Shown here piece by piece: positions 44,601 through 52,357 of a DNA stretch of 64,000 nt; position 1 is the stretch's first letter; each line of letters begins with the position of its first letter. Source of the stretch: Flavobacterium hydatis (GTDB lineage: Bacteria; Bacteroidota; Bacteroidia; Flavobacteriales; Flavobacteriaceae); the NCBI RefSeq assembly GCF_000737695.1, contig NZ_JPRM01000021.1, forward strand, positions 1 to 64,000, given 5' to 3'. The position numbers and the translations under genes are program-made. Below the pieces are notes generated by a model. It saw only the letters and a program-made list of their open reading frames with translations. It did not search any database and was not told the DNA's origin.

Positions 44601-46962
44601 AACTTTAACTATGAACTCGTCTAAAACAGGATGGAATTATGGTAATTTACCTGATCCGGGTAGAGATAAATACAAACTTGTAAGAGTAGTAAGAAACAGT
44701 GATCGCCTAGAATTGCCTTTGCAAAACTTCTGGCAAACATTTGTTACTTTAAGAGATGGAGCTAACCCTAAATATGAAAACAATCTTCATTTTGTTGACA
44801 ATTTATCAGGATTAGAAAAATACACCTTGTATTACACCCCAATAAACACCAATGTTCCGAAAGTAGTTTCTTTTGGAAGCATTCCGTCAACGATTACCAA
44901 AGCGGTAGAATCTGTTCAGGTAAACTTTAATAAAGCTATAAACCCGAGCACCTTTAAAGCCCAAAATATAACACTAATTCATCAAGGAAATAAAATTCCA
45001 TTTAATGATAGTTTTATAGGTAAAGTAAACGATTCTACTTATGTATTAAACGTTAAAACACTAACCATTGCTTCAGGTTATTATGAACTTACAGTACAAT
45101 GTGCAGGAATAAAAGATCTGGAAGAAAATGAAGGAGTTGAAGGAAAATCTGTTTCATGGACACAAATAATTGGAGAATTAGGAATCATCCAGTTTAAAAC
45201 AGATCAAACAGAAGCTCAAGCCGTAAATAGTGTCGAAATATCATTTAATAAAATAGTAAAACCAATCCAGTTTACTAAAGATAAATTGAAGTTAAACGGA
45301 AAACCATTGGATAATATCACGATAGTAACCGAGAACAATCAGAAATATACTATCGTAGGATTAAACCAATACAATCTAGAAAAAGGAGATTACGAATTAA
45401 CAGTTGATTTACCAACTATAAAAGCCGAAGACAACTCTCAGGGGTTAATAGCGCAATCTCATAAATGGAAAGTTGATTTAATTGTTCCCGAAGTAGATAG
45501 CTTTAAGCCACAATACCAAGGTGCGCTTAATAGCCAGAACGTTACCGATATGCAGATAATTCTAAATAAAGCTTTGAAAAATAATTTTGAAGCTAGCTGG
45601 ATTACACTGTTCAAAGGAAGCGTAGATCTAAATGCTAAATTAACCGTTACAAAACAGGATGATTTACATTATCTAATTTCAGGATTAGGAGAACATACAC
45701 ATACAGCTGGCGGATACAAATTAGTAATAGATCAATCTAACTTTATAGATGTATCTGGCAATTATGGAACTGGAACTACAAGTACTATGTGGACTGTTAA
45801 ATTTGACAAACCAGCTTCACCAACCAATATGCGTATTACTCCAGACAGAGGAATTTCGTCGACAGACAATATTACTTCTGGCAACGATTTATCGATCGCT
45901 CTAAAAACTATAGAGAATAAACAAGCTATAGAACTTTATGTAATAACTCCAACTAGCAAAGTATTAGTAGATAAAAAATACTTAGAAACAGCAGGAGATT
46001 TAAGTTTTGCTATTACTGGATATATCGGAAAAAATACTTTTGAAGCCATTGCTTATGATGAATATGGAAATGCAAGCGACCCAGTAAGCATCGAAACATA
46101 CATAGATGTTGTGGACCTTAGCAGTACAATTAATCCAATAAAAAATAACAGTACAGATTGCTCGGAAATAGAATATCTTCAAGTACTCTTTACAGATGAA
46201 ATTAAAGCGTCTCTGTTTACAAAAGATGCCTTGATAATTAAATCTGGAGGAATAACCATTCCTAACGAAAAAGTAGCAATCGCTAAAATATCTGATACTG
46301 AATTTAAGATTGAAAATATCGATAACCTCAATGAAGACGGAGATATTACATTTGGAGTCGATTTATCGAAACTACATAAAAAAACGAGTGATTTACAAGG
46401 AAAAGGAGTTGTTTATGAGAACATCGGAATCTTAAAAACAATTCTGGCCACTATAACAGGAGATTTACTTATTACCGAAACCAATGCGACTACTATTTAT
46501 ACAGCTACACCAAATATGCAAAGTTATAATTGGAATGTTACTGGAGGCGAAATTGTAAGTCAGGCAAATAATACGGTTACCATAAAATGGACTCAAAAGG
46601 GAACACAAACTCTTTCTCTAAATTATGTAACATCAGGTTTATGTAGCAAAACAACATCTTCAGAAATAAAAGTAGATGCTACTCTGGGTATCGATGATCA
46701 CACAAATCCGAATAAAAAAGGATTAATAATTGCTCCTGTTCCTAATAATGGTACATTCACGTTATCTTTAATTGGTGAACAAGGAACATTTAAACTTACG
46801 ATATATGATGTAGGAGGAAGAATTGTTTATGAACAGGATAAAATAAATGTAAACGATAACTTTAAAAAAGAAATCCACACACATTTAAAAGCTTCTGGAG
46901 TATATTACTTAGTATTACGAAATTCAGAAACAAGTTATAAATCTAGTTTTTTAATTAAATAA
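38647..46962 (+). CDS. giant multidomain scaffold-like protein with cohesin-like N-terminus and T9SS sorting domain
   Basis: A 2771-residue secreted protein with a signal peptide at 1-29 (ending GALTYAQ). Domains in order by eye: cohesin-like (about 30-168; LKVVNTTAGPGEESKILIDL, VVGAEFTLTVPQGLII); CARDB-like (171-295); four Calx-beta or related sandwiches (296-714); a second CARDB (715-826; ELSYINNES); Ig-like and NEW3-like regions (828-1140); a carboxypeptidase-regulatory-like domain (1142-1230; MAEGITDENGLFKTQEIPEG); a Cys-rich segment (1349-1492) and helical region (1495-1658); further beta modules; four or five SwmB/Big_5-like repeats (2068-2600); a PKD-like domain (2600-2680); and a type A T9SS domain (2690-2771). 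Co-transcribed with the dockerin-bearing LRR protein upstream (10-nt gap). Confidence 0.85.
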   Translation: MTSTKPKTINLKPFLVFILLFLGALTYAQNSLKVVNTTAGPGEESKILIDLTNTDEVVGAEFTLTVPQGLIINEKAAKITDSRKGDHAIYVNIEKNNPRNYHFIILSLTSNPIKGNNGTLLEIPIEIPINYPSGQTHNLNLSSVILSSKNAVDIGSNHTNGILTIATAQYPDLTISGIISNESQITPNGKITLSWGVNNIGDRIASGGWTEQISIISENTGIEYKLGSVSYDGDLESKKTISRNATFNLPKIIGIDGNVKIKINVVPNPSVKEPDALQVNNKLTSTNTILLEKVLYITFDKKSIQENATEVIRATLTQSGDRSTDKTFLIAALQNGQLDFPTSIKIPKDQSSVVFYIKPIDNTAADGNRTVTLSVTGNDYPAVSDTIEIIDDEVSLITLTPSKVIATNGDIITITLETSSAKAKDTKFSLTADQNSRWNVPSEIILPAGSKSVTFTVEVKNNIVAEPTVLGKIIARAEGFQANSTEIGLKSSNIPTFEFEITPQTISKGDGIYATYAIIKRLDKSDVSTSIKLKASVANALILPEIIDFPANVNQRKFNIGAINNGLVDGTKTVDVTADVYFSSCNCTIGAGNAGSQLTKTITILDSNGPALLVKANPATIKAGQENSGKITITRNTVDTSTAIPVRLSSDAPTIVTIPATTTIPVGKESVEVTISTKIDVDKKGDQTVRIQAEADTYSSGFAWILVTDQNKPDAIITKVNTVLQATGKDNIEVTTTVTNQGFASLIKGSKIEYYLSKDKSPKNGILLANAQLDKDIEAGKSSDFIKTIQLPEQAGEFFLIVVVNSDQKINELSYINNESFTSIKLNPSYSATATVSKSWYKSGEAVTITGSTKMIINSSPAPNKDVEITITNGKFVRSYITQTNGSGNFAYDFVPLQGESGHYTVSAGYPGTKNAAQAEFDIIGFQWTNKPSDYLKWEVVTKTPFNGEFKLKNNGITTLSNIKIELPVDAGFNIQSSPITLAPGQEGIINYTILADKPSVEQKYYEINFAITSSEGAKLDILAYYHCKAQYAKITANPVSINTTMIKGSSRFYEVAITNTGAIDAEKVKIQLPKLDWLKLKSPQIIDKIAPNETANIVLELAPTDKQQLNVPLTGNLAVSLSNGEGLSIPFKVETVSEAKGSLLIDVVDEYTYNTEKAPHVKGAKVVVRHPFSGEIMAEGITDENGLFKTQEIPEGYYTVNVTADKHENYQNNFVVDPGKVTTQKIFISYQAVSYEWTVKPTEIKDEYKTDLTVKFETNVPKPVLIIEVDNPVLDLEPGQSRMSYATVTNHGLIATHKVEIAIGNVDGYTLTPLISKIDILNAKSSLIVPIVITRSASILRMAAGGTSCQTVLIVKGTYICETEKDVAAFKPYYTTVCHGSGTPSLPACTGPNCGGQYPGGTGWGIFVPWAGVGDVITSLPNICDPCFLKIVKTIWTCTKSVRSVTKCVAAVGAAAETGGLAIPVAGYYCYKAIESVTKCVKSFIEAYEACNKGAARMAGNTVMDLTYHNMVEYDKFLSAYMSSMKELFNDINPEAEGYNAFADYVIPIVEAKSKFSQNDITNLTSLTAGKGITAENVTTFVTRWNNTVDAWSQGIYEPNGTYPSIVNKNKLDQNAKVVIASDKYAKLKGYASSAEMIEGTLDDLEKYIEEQKNNNSVCATVTVKFSQKMTMTREAFEGTLTMNNGSDSSTLTGINLDLIITDDAGNDMTHLFQINKDAFLSGTGIVDPQSNKSGTVLFIPTKEAAPTVAKSYSFGGTLSYLDPITGEKVTVNLFPVTLEVNPSPDLVLHYFMQRDIIGDDPLTEKVEPIVPAEMALLIKNEGYGQAKNVQVESMQPEIVENKKGLLIDFEIIASNFNNEPKQLGLLNVDFGNIESQKTAIGQWWFTSTLLGHFIEYDLKVKHVSNFGNKNLSLIKASYVHELIKSVKAYGAGQDNIGDFLVNDIPDANDTPDAIYYSNGGSDEVYKASNASVSNLISPTQLTTTLTMNSSKTGWNYGNLPDPGRDKYKLVRVVRNSDRLELPLQNFWQTFVTLRDGANPKYENNLHFVDNLSGLEKYTLYYTPINTNVPKVVSFGSIPSTITKAVESVQVNFNKAINPSTFKAQNITLIHQGNKIPFNDSFIGKVNDSTYVLNVKTLTIASGYYELTVQCAGIKDLEENEGVEGKSVSWTQIIGELGIIQFKTDQTEAQAVNSVEISFNKIVKPIQFTKDKLKLNGKPLDNITIVTENNQKYTIVGLNQYNLEKGDYELTVDLPTIKAEDNSQGLIAQSHKWKVDLIVPEVDSFKPQYQGALNSQNVTDMQIILNKALKNNFEASWITLFKGSVDLNAKLTVTKQDDLHYLISGLGEHTHTAGGYKLVIDQSNFIDVSGNYGTGTTSTMWTVKFDKPASPTNMRITPDRGISSTDNITSGNDLSIALKTIENKQAIELYVITPTSKVLVDKKYLETAGDLSFAITGYIGKNTFEAIAYDEYGNASDPVSIETYIDVVDLSSTINPIKNNSTDCSEIEYLQVLFTDEIKASLFTKDALIIKSGGITIPNEKVAIAKISDTEFKIENIDNLNEDGDITFGVDLSKLHKKTSDLQGKGVVYENIGILKTILATITGDLLITETNATTIYTATPNMQSYNWNVTGGEIVSQANNTVTIKWTQKGTQTLSLNYVTSGLCSKTTSSEIKVDATLGIDDHTNPNKKGLIIAPVPNNGTFTLSLIGEQGTFKLTIYDVGGRIVYEQDKINVNDNFKKEIHTHLKASGVYYLVLRNSETSYKSSFLIK
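38734..39150 (+). other. cohesin-like domain (coding segment)
   Basis: Residues about 30-168 of the 2771-residue protein. The opening (V-x-N-x-x-A-G-P-G-E-E-S-K-I-L-I-D-L-T-N), the 'VVGAEFTLTVPQGLII' strand pair, the NPRNYHFIILSLTSNPIKGN segment and the 'GTLLEIPIEIPIN' closing strands follow the order seen in cohesin domains (jelly-roll; 'G..G..V.V.V...N..... a.f.l.yd...l'). The assignment is by pattern only. Confidence 0.65.
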
Positions 46963-46963
46963 T

Positions 46964-47001
46964 AAAAACGGGATGCTCTAATAAAGCATCCCGTTTTTTT
47001 A
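46964..47001 (+). terminator. terminator of the giant operon
   Basis: The stem AAAAACGGGATGCT / AGCATCCCGTTTTT has a 7-nt loop and a run of seven T's, starting 2 nt after the stop codon. A strong single terminator supports the two giant genes being one transcription unit ending here. Confidence 0.9.
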
Positions 47002-47132
47002 TCCAGCTACAGCAAAAACAAACCAAATATCAATTAAAAACTTAAGAAACAGATATTTGAAACAAAAAAACTAATGTAATTAGTATTTAATATTTTATTA
47101 AATTTGAATAACTAACCTTAAACCCTAATCTT

Positions 47133-47621
47133 ATGGAAATGAATTTCTTAGCCTTTTTTGCTTCGGCACTTACAACTCTTGTTACAGGTTTTATCTGGTA
47201 TAATCCTAAAGTATTTGGAACCATCTGGATGAGAGAAGCTGGAGTAACTCAAGAAGACCTCCAGAAAGGAAGTATGCTTAAAATATTCGTATTAACTTAC
47301 ATCTTTTCATTAATGATGACTATAATTGTTTCAGCATTAACGATACATCAATCAGGCGCAGTAGGAATGGTAGGAGGACCACCATTGGTAGCAAGTGCAA
47401 AACCATCTTTTGCTGCTTTCATGGCCGATTATGGAACCGCTTTTCGCACTTTTAAACATGGAGCACTTCATGGTTTCATGACAGGCTTATTTTTTGCTTT
47501 CCCAATGTTAGCAATCAATGGTTTATTCGAAAGAAAATCTTGGAAATATATTTTTGTACATGCCGGATATTGGATTCTTACCCTAACTATTATGGGAGGA
47601 ATTATTTGCGCTTGGGCATAA
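47133..47621 (+). CDS. DUF1761 membrane protein
   Basis: A 162-residue inner-membrane protein with four hydrophobic spans. The family signature is visible: ALTTLVTGFIWYNPKVFGTI with the conserved W-Y-x-P, and a late HGALHGFMTGLFFAFPMLAI then WILTLTIMGGIICAWA. DUF1761 has no established function. A TAAATTTG box at 47099-47106 lies 27 nt before the ATG. It has its own terminator, so it is monocistronic and unrelated to the giant operon upstream. Confidence 0.85.
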   Translation: MEMNFLAFFASALTTLVTGFIWYNPKVFGTIWMREAGVTQEDLQKGSMLKIFVLTYIFSLMMTIIVSALTIHQSGAVGMVGGPPLVASAKPSFAAFMADYGTAFRTFKHGALHGFMTGLFFAFPMLAINGLFERKSWKYIFVHAGYWILTLTIMGGIICAWA

Positions 47622-47634
47622 AAATTAAAACATA

Positions 47635-47677
47635 AAATCCGTTTGAAATTAAAAAATCAGACGGATTTCTTTTTTAG
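47635..47677 (+). terminator. terminator of the DUF1761 gene
   Basis: The stem AAATCCGTTTGA / TCAGACGGATTT (one G:U pair) has a 10-nt loop and is followed by CTTTTTTAG, 13 nt after the stop codon. Confidence 0.75.
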
Positions 47678-47757
47678 AAAATTTACAAGTAAAACGAACC
47701 GTAAATTATATTATTCTGTTATTATTAAGTAAATTTGAACAATATAGTACTCTTACC

Positions 47758-48903
47758 TTGAATGCATCTTATTCTTTCCAGATTTATACTAATACTACCT
47801 CACTTCCTGAAACATGGAATGACTTAGCAACGCATAATATTTTCTTATCCAGAGAGTATCTTGAAGTATTAGAAAAATCGGCACCAACCAATATGTTGTG
47901 CCATTATATAGGACTCTTTAAAGACTCCGAATTAGTTGGTATTGTTCTTACTCAGTTCTTAGATTCTAATAAGCTAGAATCATTTGGAGAACGAGATAAA
48001 TGTGTAAAAACTTCAGTTCGTAATTTTGCTTTCAAGAAATTTGCTTCGCACGTTTTATTTGTTGGAAACAATATGCTTACGGGTCAAAACGCATTTTCAT
48101 TTTCTGAAAAAATAAGTCAGCAAAAAGGAATTAAATTATTGCATAAAGGAGTAAATGCACTAAAAAAAGATTTTAAAGCAAAAGGGCAAAAAATCCATAT
48201 CACGACTATCAAAGATTTTTCGGCAACCGAAATTGATATGCTTTCTGCCGAATTTAAAAAAGGCTACACGTTCTCTATCCAACCAAATATGGTTTTTAAA
48301 ATCAATGAAGATTGGAAAACCGAAGAGGATTATATTAATGCATTATCCAAAAAATACCGCGATCAATACAAACGTACTCGCAAAAAAGCTCTGGGAATAG
48401 ACAAAAGAAAAATGGATCTAGATGATATCATCACTTTTGAAGATTCTATTTATGACCTATATTATCATGTAGCCAAGAATGCTCCTTTTAATACCTTTTT
48501 CTTAGCCAAGAATCACTTTAGAGTTTTTAAAGAAACACTAAAGGAGAAATTCCTTTTTTATGGTTATTTTATTGATGGAAAACTTATTGGTTTCAATACT
48601 TTAATCATGAATGGAACAGCAATGGATACTTATTTTTTAGGTTATGACGAAAGTATTCAACGCGAAAAAATGTTGTATTTAAACATGCTTTACGACATGA
48701 TTGCACTTTCTATAAACAGAAATTTTAAAGAAGTTATTTTTGCCAGAACGGCTCTGGAAATAAAAAGTTCTGTGGGGGCAAAACCAGTAAAATTATATGG
48801 ACTTATCACGCACAGCAATAAACTGATTAACCATAATATTGCCAAATTATTTAATTATCTGGAACCTAAAACAGATTGGCAAGAACGAAATCCGTTTAAA
48901 TAA
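47758..48903 (+). CDS. FemAB/BioF2-like GNAT acyltransferase
   Basis: A 381-residue enzyme of the BioF2-like/FemAB acyltransferase group. The C-terminal GNAT-type domain (about residues 185-345) contains the basic KKYRDQYKRTRKKALGI helix, then FLFYGYFIDGKLIGFNTLIM and YFLGYDESIQREKMLYLNML. The start is a TTG at 47758: no in-frame ATG gives a complete N-terminus, and a TAAATTTG -7 box at 47730-47737 leaves a leader of about 15 nt. Such enzymes transfer acyl or aminoacyl groups in cell-envelope or lipid metabolism; the substrate here is unknown. Confidence 0.75.
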   Translation: MNASYSFQIYTNTTSLPETWNDLATHNIFLSREYLEVLEKSAPTNMLCHYIGLFKDSELVGIVLTQFLDSNKLESFGERDKCVKTSVRNFAFKKFASHVLFVGNNMLTGQNAFSFSEKISQQKGIKLLHKGVNALKKDFKAKGQKIHITTIKDFSATEIDMLSAEFKKGYTFSIQPNMVFKINEDWKTEEDYINALSKKYRDQYKRTRKKALGIDKRKMDLDDIITFEDSIYDLYYHVAKNAPFNTFFLAKNHFRVFKETLKEKFLFYGYFIDGKLIGFNTLIMNGTAMDTYFLGYDESIQREKMLYLNMLYDMIALSINRNFKEVIFARTALEIKSSVGAKPVKLYGLITHSNKLINHNIAKLFNYLEPKTDWQERNPFK

Positions 48904-48942
48904 TTAAATCCATTATTATACCAAATCAGATAGGTTTTCTTT

Positions 48943-50334
48943 TTATAAATCATCAAATAAAATTCCTCTTCTGTTCATCCAGCCTCCGGTATGATTCCTT
49001 TTTTTATATCTTAAATAGTTATAACTAAAAAAATCAATATTAGAAAAACGCATCGTATTTACCTTAAAATCTTTATCATAAAAATCCATTTGATTGTTTT
49101 TGTTTAAAATTACAAAACCATTTAATGAATAAATCTTATCGTATTTTATTGGCACTATTTCCTTCAAAGTGATCGTATCGTTTTTTTGTTTAAAGGTGTA
49201 AAGTCCTTCCTTTTTATTTTTTATTAATATCAGTCGATCATCAAAACCACCATTCACAGAATATTCCATAGTCTTTCCTCGGCTTATAAAAAGCAGTGAA
49301 TCAAATTTTATTTTAGAGTCGATAAAAATATTTTTAGGCATCGATGTATAACCATAAGTCATTTCTGCATTAACGATTTTCCTAATTCTGTTCCGTTTTA
49401 TACTCAATGTATATCTTGTAACAGTTCCACAGCCTAAAGCTCCATTGCTGTAAAATGCAGGAGTAAAAACACGAGTGTCAATTTTTTTAATTTTGTTTTC
49501 TGTCAATATCTCAATATTCCCAGATCCTTGATAAATGTCACGGTAGGCAAAAGTGCTGTCTAATACAAAATCAGAATTGTAGAATTTCACAGTCTTATCA
49601 TCGATCGTAATAAGATGTTTGTTATTGTAATATTTTAACGGCAAGTCATCCAAGATCTTTTGATTACCCTTAAAAACCGTATAACTGCTGTCTTTTTTTA
49701 TTTTAAGAGTATATTTTCCAATTTCAAAATATCCTGTTTCCATATTAACAGCATTTTTATCCTTTATGGAAATCTTAAGACCATAAGTGTTATAATCACT
49801 TTGCAAATCCAGAAAACTTGTTTTTATCTCATTATCTTTTTTATAAATCAAACCTAGACGTGAAGACCAATAAATAATTTTATTATTAGCCATGACCATC
49901 TTATGTATTTCATCTTCTTTTTCACTTTCTAATTCCCAAACCTCTTTCTTTCTTATTACTTTACAAACCAAAACGCTATCATTCTTCAAGAAATAAAAAT
50001 GTTTTAAATGAGGCTGATCCACAAAGTAAACTTTACCTCTAAACTCTTTTAATAAATCAAAATCACTATTCAAATCAGAGAGTTTTATCGCATCCATACT
50101 GCCATAATATTTTTTGTCTATAAAATCTACTTTTTCTGTAGCATAAACATCAAATATATTACCATGAAAAAAATTGCCGCGACTTTCAGTAAACCCTTTT
50201 TTCTCAATTTTATAAAAATAAAGCGTGTTGCTATTAACCTGACAATAATCGTAGTTAGTAATGTCTGTAACTTTGTTTTGCGCATTCGCGATTGTCACAA
50301 AAACAAATAGAATTAAGAGAAGTTTATTTTTCAT
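48943..50334 (-). CDS. secreted hypothetical protein (WG-repeat-like)
   Basis: A 463-residue protein with a signal peptide (KNKLLLILFVFVTIANA, then QN). The body has recurring short beta hairpins with 'KI..NN.......D' themes and ends RHNTGG-like with GGWMNRRGILFDDL. The segment IKNKKEGLYTFKQKNDTITL followed by EIVPIKYDKIYSLNGFVILN resembles WG/KWG repeats that form a beta-propeller. No enzyme motif is visible. It lies 18 nt downstream of the 301-residue secreted protein gene and is probably co-transcribed. Confidence 0.6.
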   Translation of the reverse strand: MKNKLLLILFVFVTIANAQNKVTDITNYDYCQVNSNTLYFYKIEKKGFTESRGNFFHGNIFDVYATEKVDFIDKKYYGSMDAIKLSDLNSDFDLLKEFRGKVYFVDQPHLKHFYFLKNDSVLVCKVIRKKEVWELESEKEDEIHKMVMANNKIIYWSSRLGLIYKKDNEIKTSFLDLQSDYNTYGLKISIKDKNAVNMETGYFEIGKYTLKIKKDSSYTVFKGNQKILDDLPLKYYNNKHLITIDDKTVKFYNSDFVLDSTFAYRDIYQGSGNIEILTENKIKKIDTRVFTPAFYSNGALGCGTVTRYTLSIKRNRIRKIVNAEMTYGYTSMPKNIFIDSKIKFDSLLFISRGKTMEYSVNGGFDDRLILIKNKKEGLYTFKQKNDTITLKEIVPIKYDKIYSLNGFVILNKNNQMDFYDKDFKVNTMRFSNIDFFSYNYLRYKKRNHTGGWMNRRGILFDDL

Positions 50335-50352
50335 TAAGCGTAATATTGTCGG

Positions 50353-51258
50353 CTAATCTTCTTGTTCAGCATTTTGAATTAAAGTTTGCATAATGTCTAT
50401 TCTTTCCTTAAGTGTTATTTCATTAGATAATTTGTCTTTTAATTTTCCCATTGCACTATCATCCATAAAGCCAGTATTTGTAGCCCTTTCGTATGCCTCA
50501 TTAAAATCATAGGAACTAAAATACTCTTCTTCATTTTTGCTTAGTATCTCCTTCATTTTATTAATATAAAATTGTTTTACTTCTTCGGGAAATTTTTCCG
50601 AAATCAATTCGTAATAGCTTTCATTTCCTCCCAAAAAATTATCTTTCGCCAAGATTAATTGTTTCTCGTTTAAGACTAAAGTATCCGATTTTAAAACTTT
50701 TACTTGTCTGTAATAATTTATAAAGTCATACTTAGGCAAATCATTACATTTCAAATAATAGTCAATACTTTTTTCATAACGTTCTTCTGGCGATTTTGAA
50801 TTTTCAATTTCTTTTACCTTTTTTATTTTCTCAATTATATTTTTCCAGTCAAAATCACTTTTCGAAAGATGCACCAATAGCGTCAGTTTCTTTTTTTCTT
50901 TTTTAAAAAACAGTATACCATAATATTTTCTATTAGAATCAACGCCTTCCACAATGCCCATACAAGTTTCGCCATTCATCATACTGCTTTCGTAATAATC
51001 ATTTTCACTTTGAGGGCAAAAAATTTCTTTATCTATAAATTTAATATTAGAGTCATTTTTTATGATTTCCTCATAATTATTTACCTTAATATATCCCACT
51101 TTATAATGATCATTAATATACCTATTTCCGTATTCAAAATCTGAATATTCAACAAAAAGGATTAAATCGCTATTCATTGTCAAATTTCTCAAATCAACAC
51201 TTTGAGAATGTATTACACTATGAATCAGAATAAAAATTGTGAAAAATATTTTTTTCAT
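50353..51258 (-). CDS. secreted hypothetical protein
   Basis: A 301-residue protein with a signal peptide (MKKIFFTIFILIHSVIHSQS). The N-terminal half is beta-rich (DLILFVEYSDFEYGNRYIND). The C-terminal half is a charged helical region ending in an acidic tail (IDIMQTLIQNAEQED). I do not recognise the family. It is the first gene of a two-gene unit with the secreted protein at 48943-50334. Confidence 0.6.
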   Translation of the reverse strand: MKKIFFTIFILIHSVIHSQSVDLRNLTMNSDLILFVEYSDFEYGNRYINDHYKVGYIKVNNYEEIIKNDSNIKFIDKEIFCPQSENDYYESSMMNGETCMGIVEGVDSNRKYYGILFFKKEKKKLTLLVHLSKSDFDWKNIIEKIKKVKEIENSKSPEERYEKSIDYYLKCNDLPKYDFINYYRQVKVLKSDTLVLNEKQLILAKDNFLGGNESYYELISEKFPEEVKQFYINKMKEILSKNEEEYFSSYDFNEAYERATNTGFMDDSAMGKLKDKLSNEITLKERIDIMQTLIQNAEQED

Positions 51259-51426
51259 TATTAATAAATATATGACGGGGTTATTATAAAAACTAAAATA
51301 CTTTTTTACGTTTAAAAACTTACTTTTTTAGTTAAGATTCCCCCCCTCTTTACTAACTCTTGTATAAATTTTAACCCTAAACTGATTTTTGTCTTTATTC
51401 TTTTTTTTCAAATTAAAACTTCACTT

Positions 51427-52320
51427 TTAAGGCACCGCGATTTTCATTTGCTTATGCAAAATATGAATATCCAGTTTAGTCTGAGCGCCACAATATTCTC
51501 CATCTATCTGAAAACTAACAGGATGATTTGTTTTAATCACAGCTTGATCTGTCGAAATAATAACAATATCATCTGAATCGATAGGCATATTACCTGTAAT
51601 TATTTTTCCAAGAATTATTAAATCTAGATTTTTTAAAACCACCAATTCAAATTTACCATCATTAATTGCTCCATTCGGATTAATCACTACACCCGTTCCA
51701 TATTTTTGAGAATTGGCAATTACAACCATTCTCGCTTCATGTTTAACCGTTTGATTATTGGCTGTAATAGAAACCACAAAAGGATCTCCAGATTCCTTGA
51801 TAGTTGTATAAGCCTGAGATGCATAACCCCAAAAGCCTCTTATATTACTTTCTTCATAATTCTTGATTAAGTCGGCGTTAAGTCCTATATCACTTAAGTG
51901 AATGCTTTTTTTTCCATTTATAGAAATCATATCCATCTCGATATAATTATTATGAAAAGCGATACTTAAATTCTCTTCGAGCGTTTTAGGTAAATTTAAA
52001 TCTACCGATAATCCGTTGGCTGAACCTGCTGGTAAAATCCCAACAATAACATCATATTCCTCCATTGCTTCAGCAACCATTTTTACAGTTCCATCACCAC
52101 CAGCAACAACAATTCTAATGGGTAAATGTTCGTTATACAGCGCTTTTATTTGGCTGATATCATTCTGTCCAGTAGTTTCATAAACTTTCAAATTAATATG
52201 ACACGTAACCGCATAGGATTTTACTGTCTCAATAAGCTCAGATTTATCCAGATCGCCCGAAATAGGGTTTACAACAAATAAGATATTCCTTTTCAAAATT
52301 TTATCTTTATATTTATTCAA
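51427..52320 (-). CDS. diacylglycerol kinase-family lipid kinase
   Basis: A 297-residue kinase of the DAGK catalytic family (YegS/DgkB type), phosphorylating diacylglycerol or a related lipid with ATP. Motifs: FVVNPISGD at the first strand, VVAGGDGTVKMVAEAM (nucleotide-binding GGDGT), GILPAGSANGLSVDL and the later NPNGAINDGKFELVVL. The start appears to be TTG at 52320, since no in-frame ATG precedes the first strand. A TACTTTTG box at 52349-52342 gives a short leader. It is divergent, 37 bp away, from a predicted phosphatidate phosphatase gene catalysing the opposite reaction. Confidence 0.88.
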   Translation of the reverse strand: MNKYKDKILKRNILFVVNPISGDLDKSELIETVKSYAVTCHINLKVYETTGQNDISQIKALYNEHLPIRIVVAGGDGTVKMVAEAMEEYDVIVGILPAGSANGLSVDLNLPKTLEENLSIAFHNNYIEMDMISINGKKSIHLSDIGLNADLIKNYEESNIRGFWGYASQAYTTIKESGDPFVVSITANNQTVKHEARMVVIANSQKYGTGVVINPNGAINDGKFELVVLKNLDLIILGKIITGNMPIDSDDIVIISTDQAVIKTNHPVSFQIDGEYCGAQTKLDIHILHKQMKIAVP

Positions 52321-52357
52321 AAGTAATTACACAAGTTATCCCAAAAGTAAGCAATTA
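52318..52357. promoter_or_regulatory. very short divergent promoter region
   Basis: Only 37 bp separate the two start codons. On the minus strand TACTTTTG occurs twice, at 52349-52342 and 52325-52318; the second overlaps the TTG start codon. The + strand gene's own promoter must lie inside the kinase gene or overlap these elements. Confidence 0.4.
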
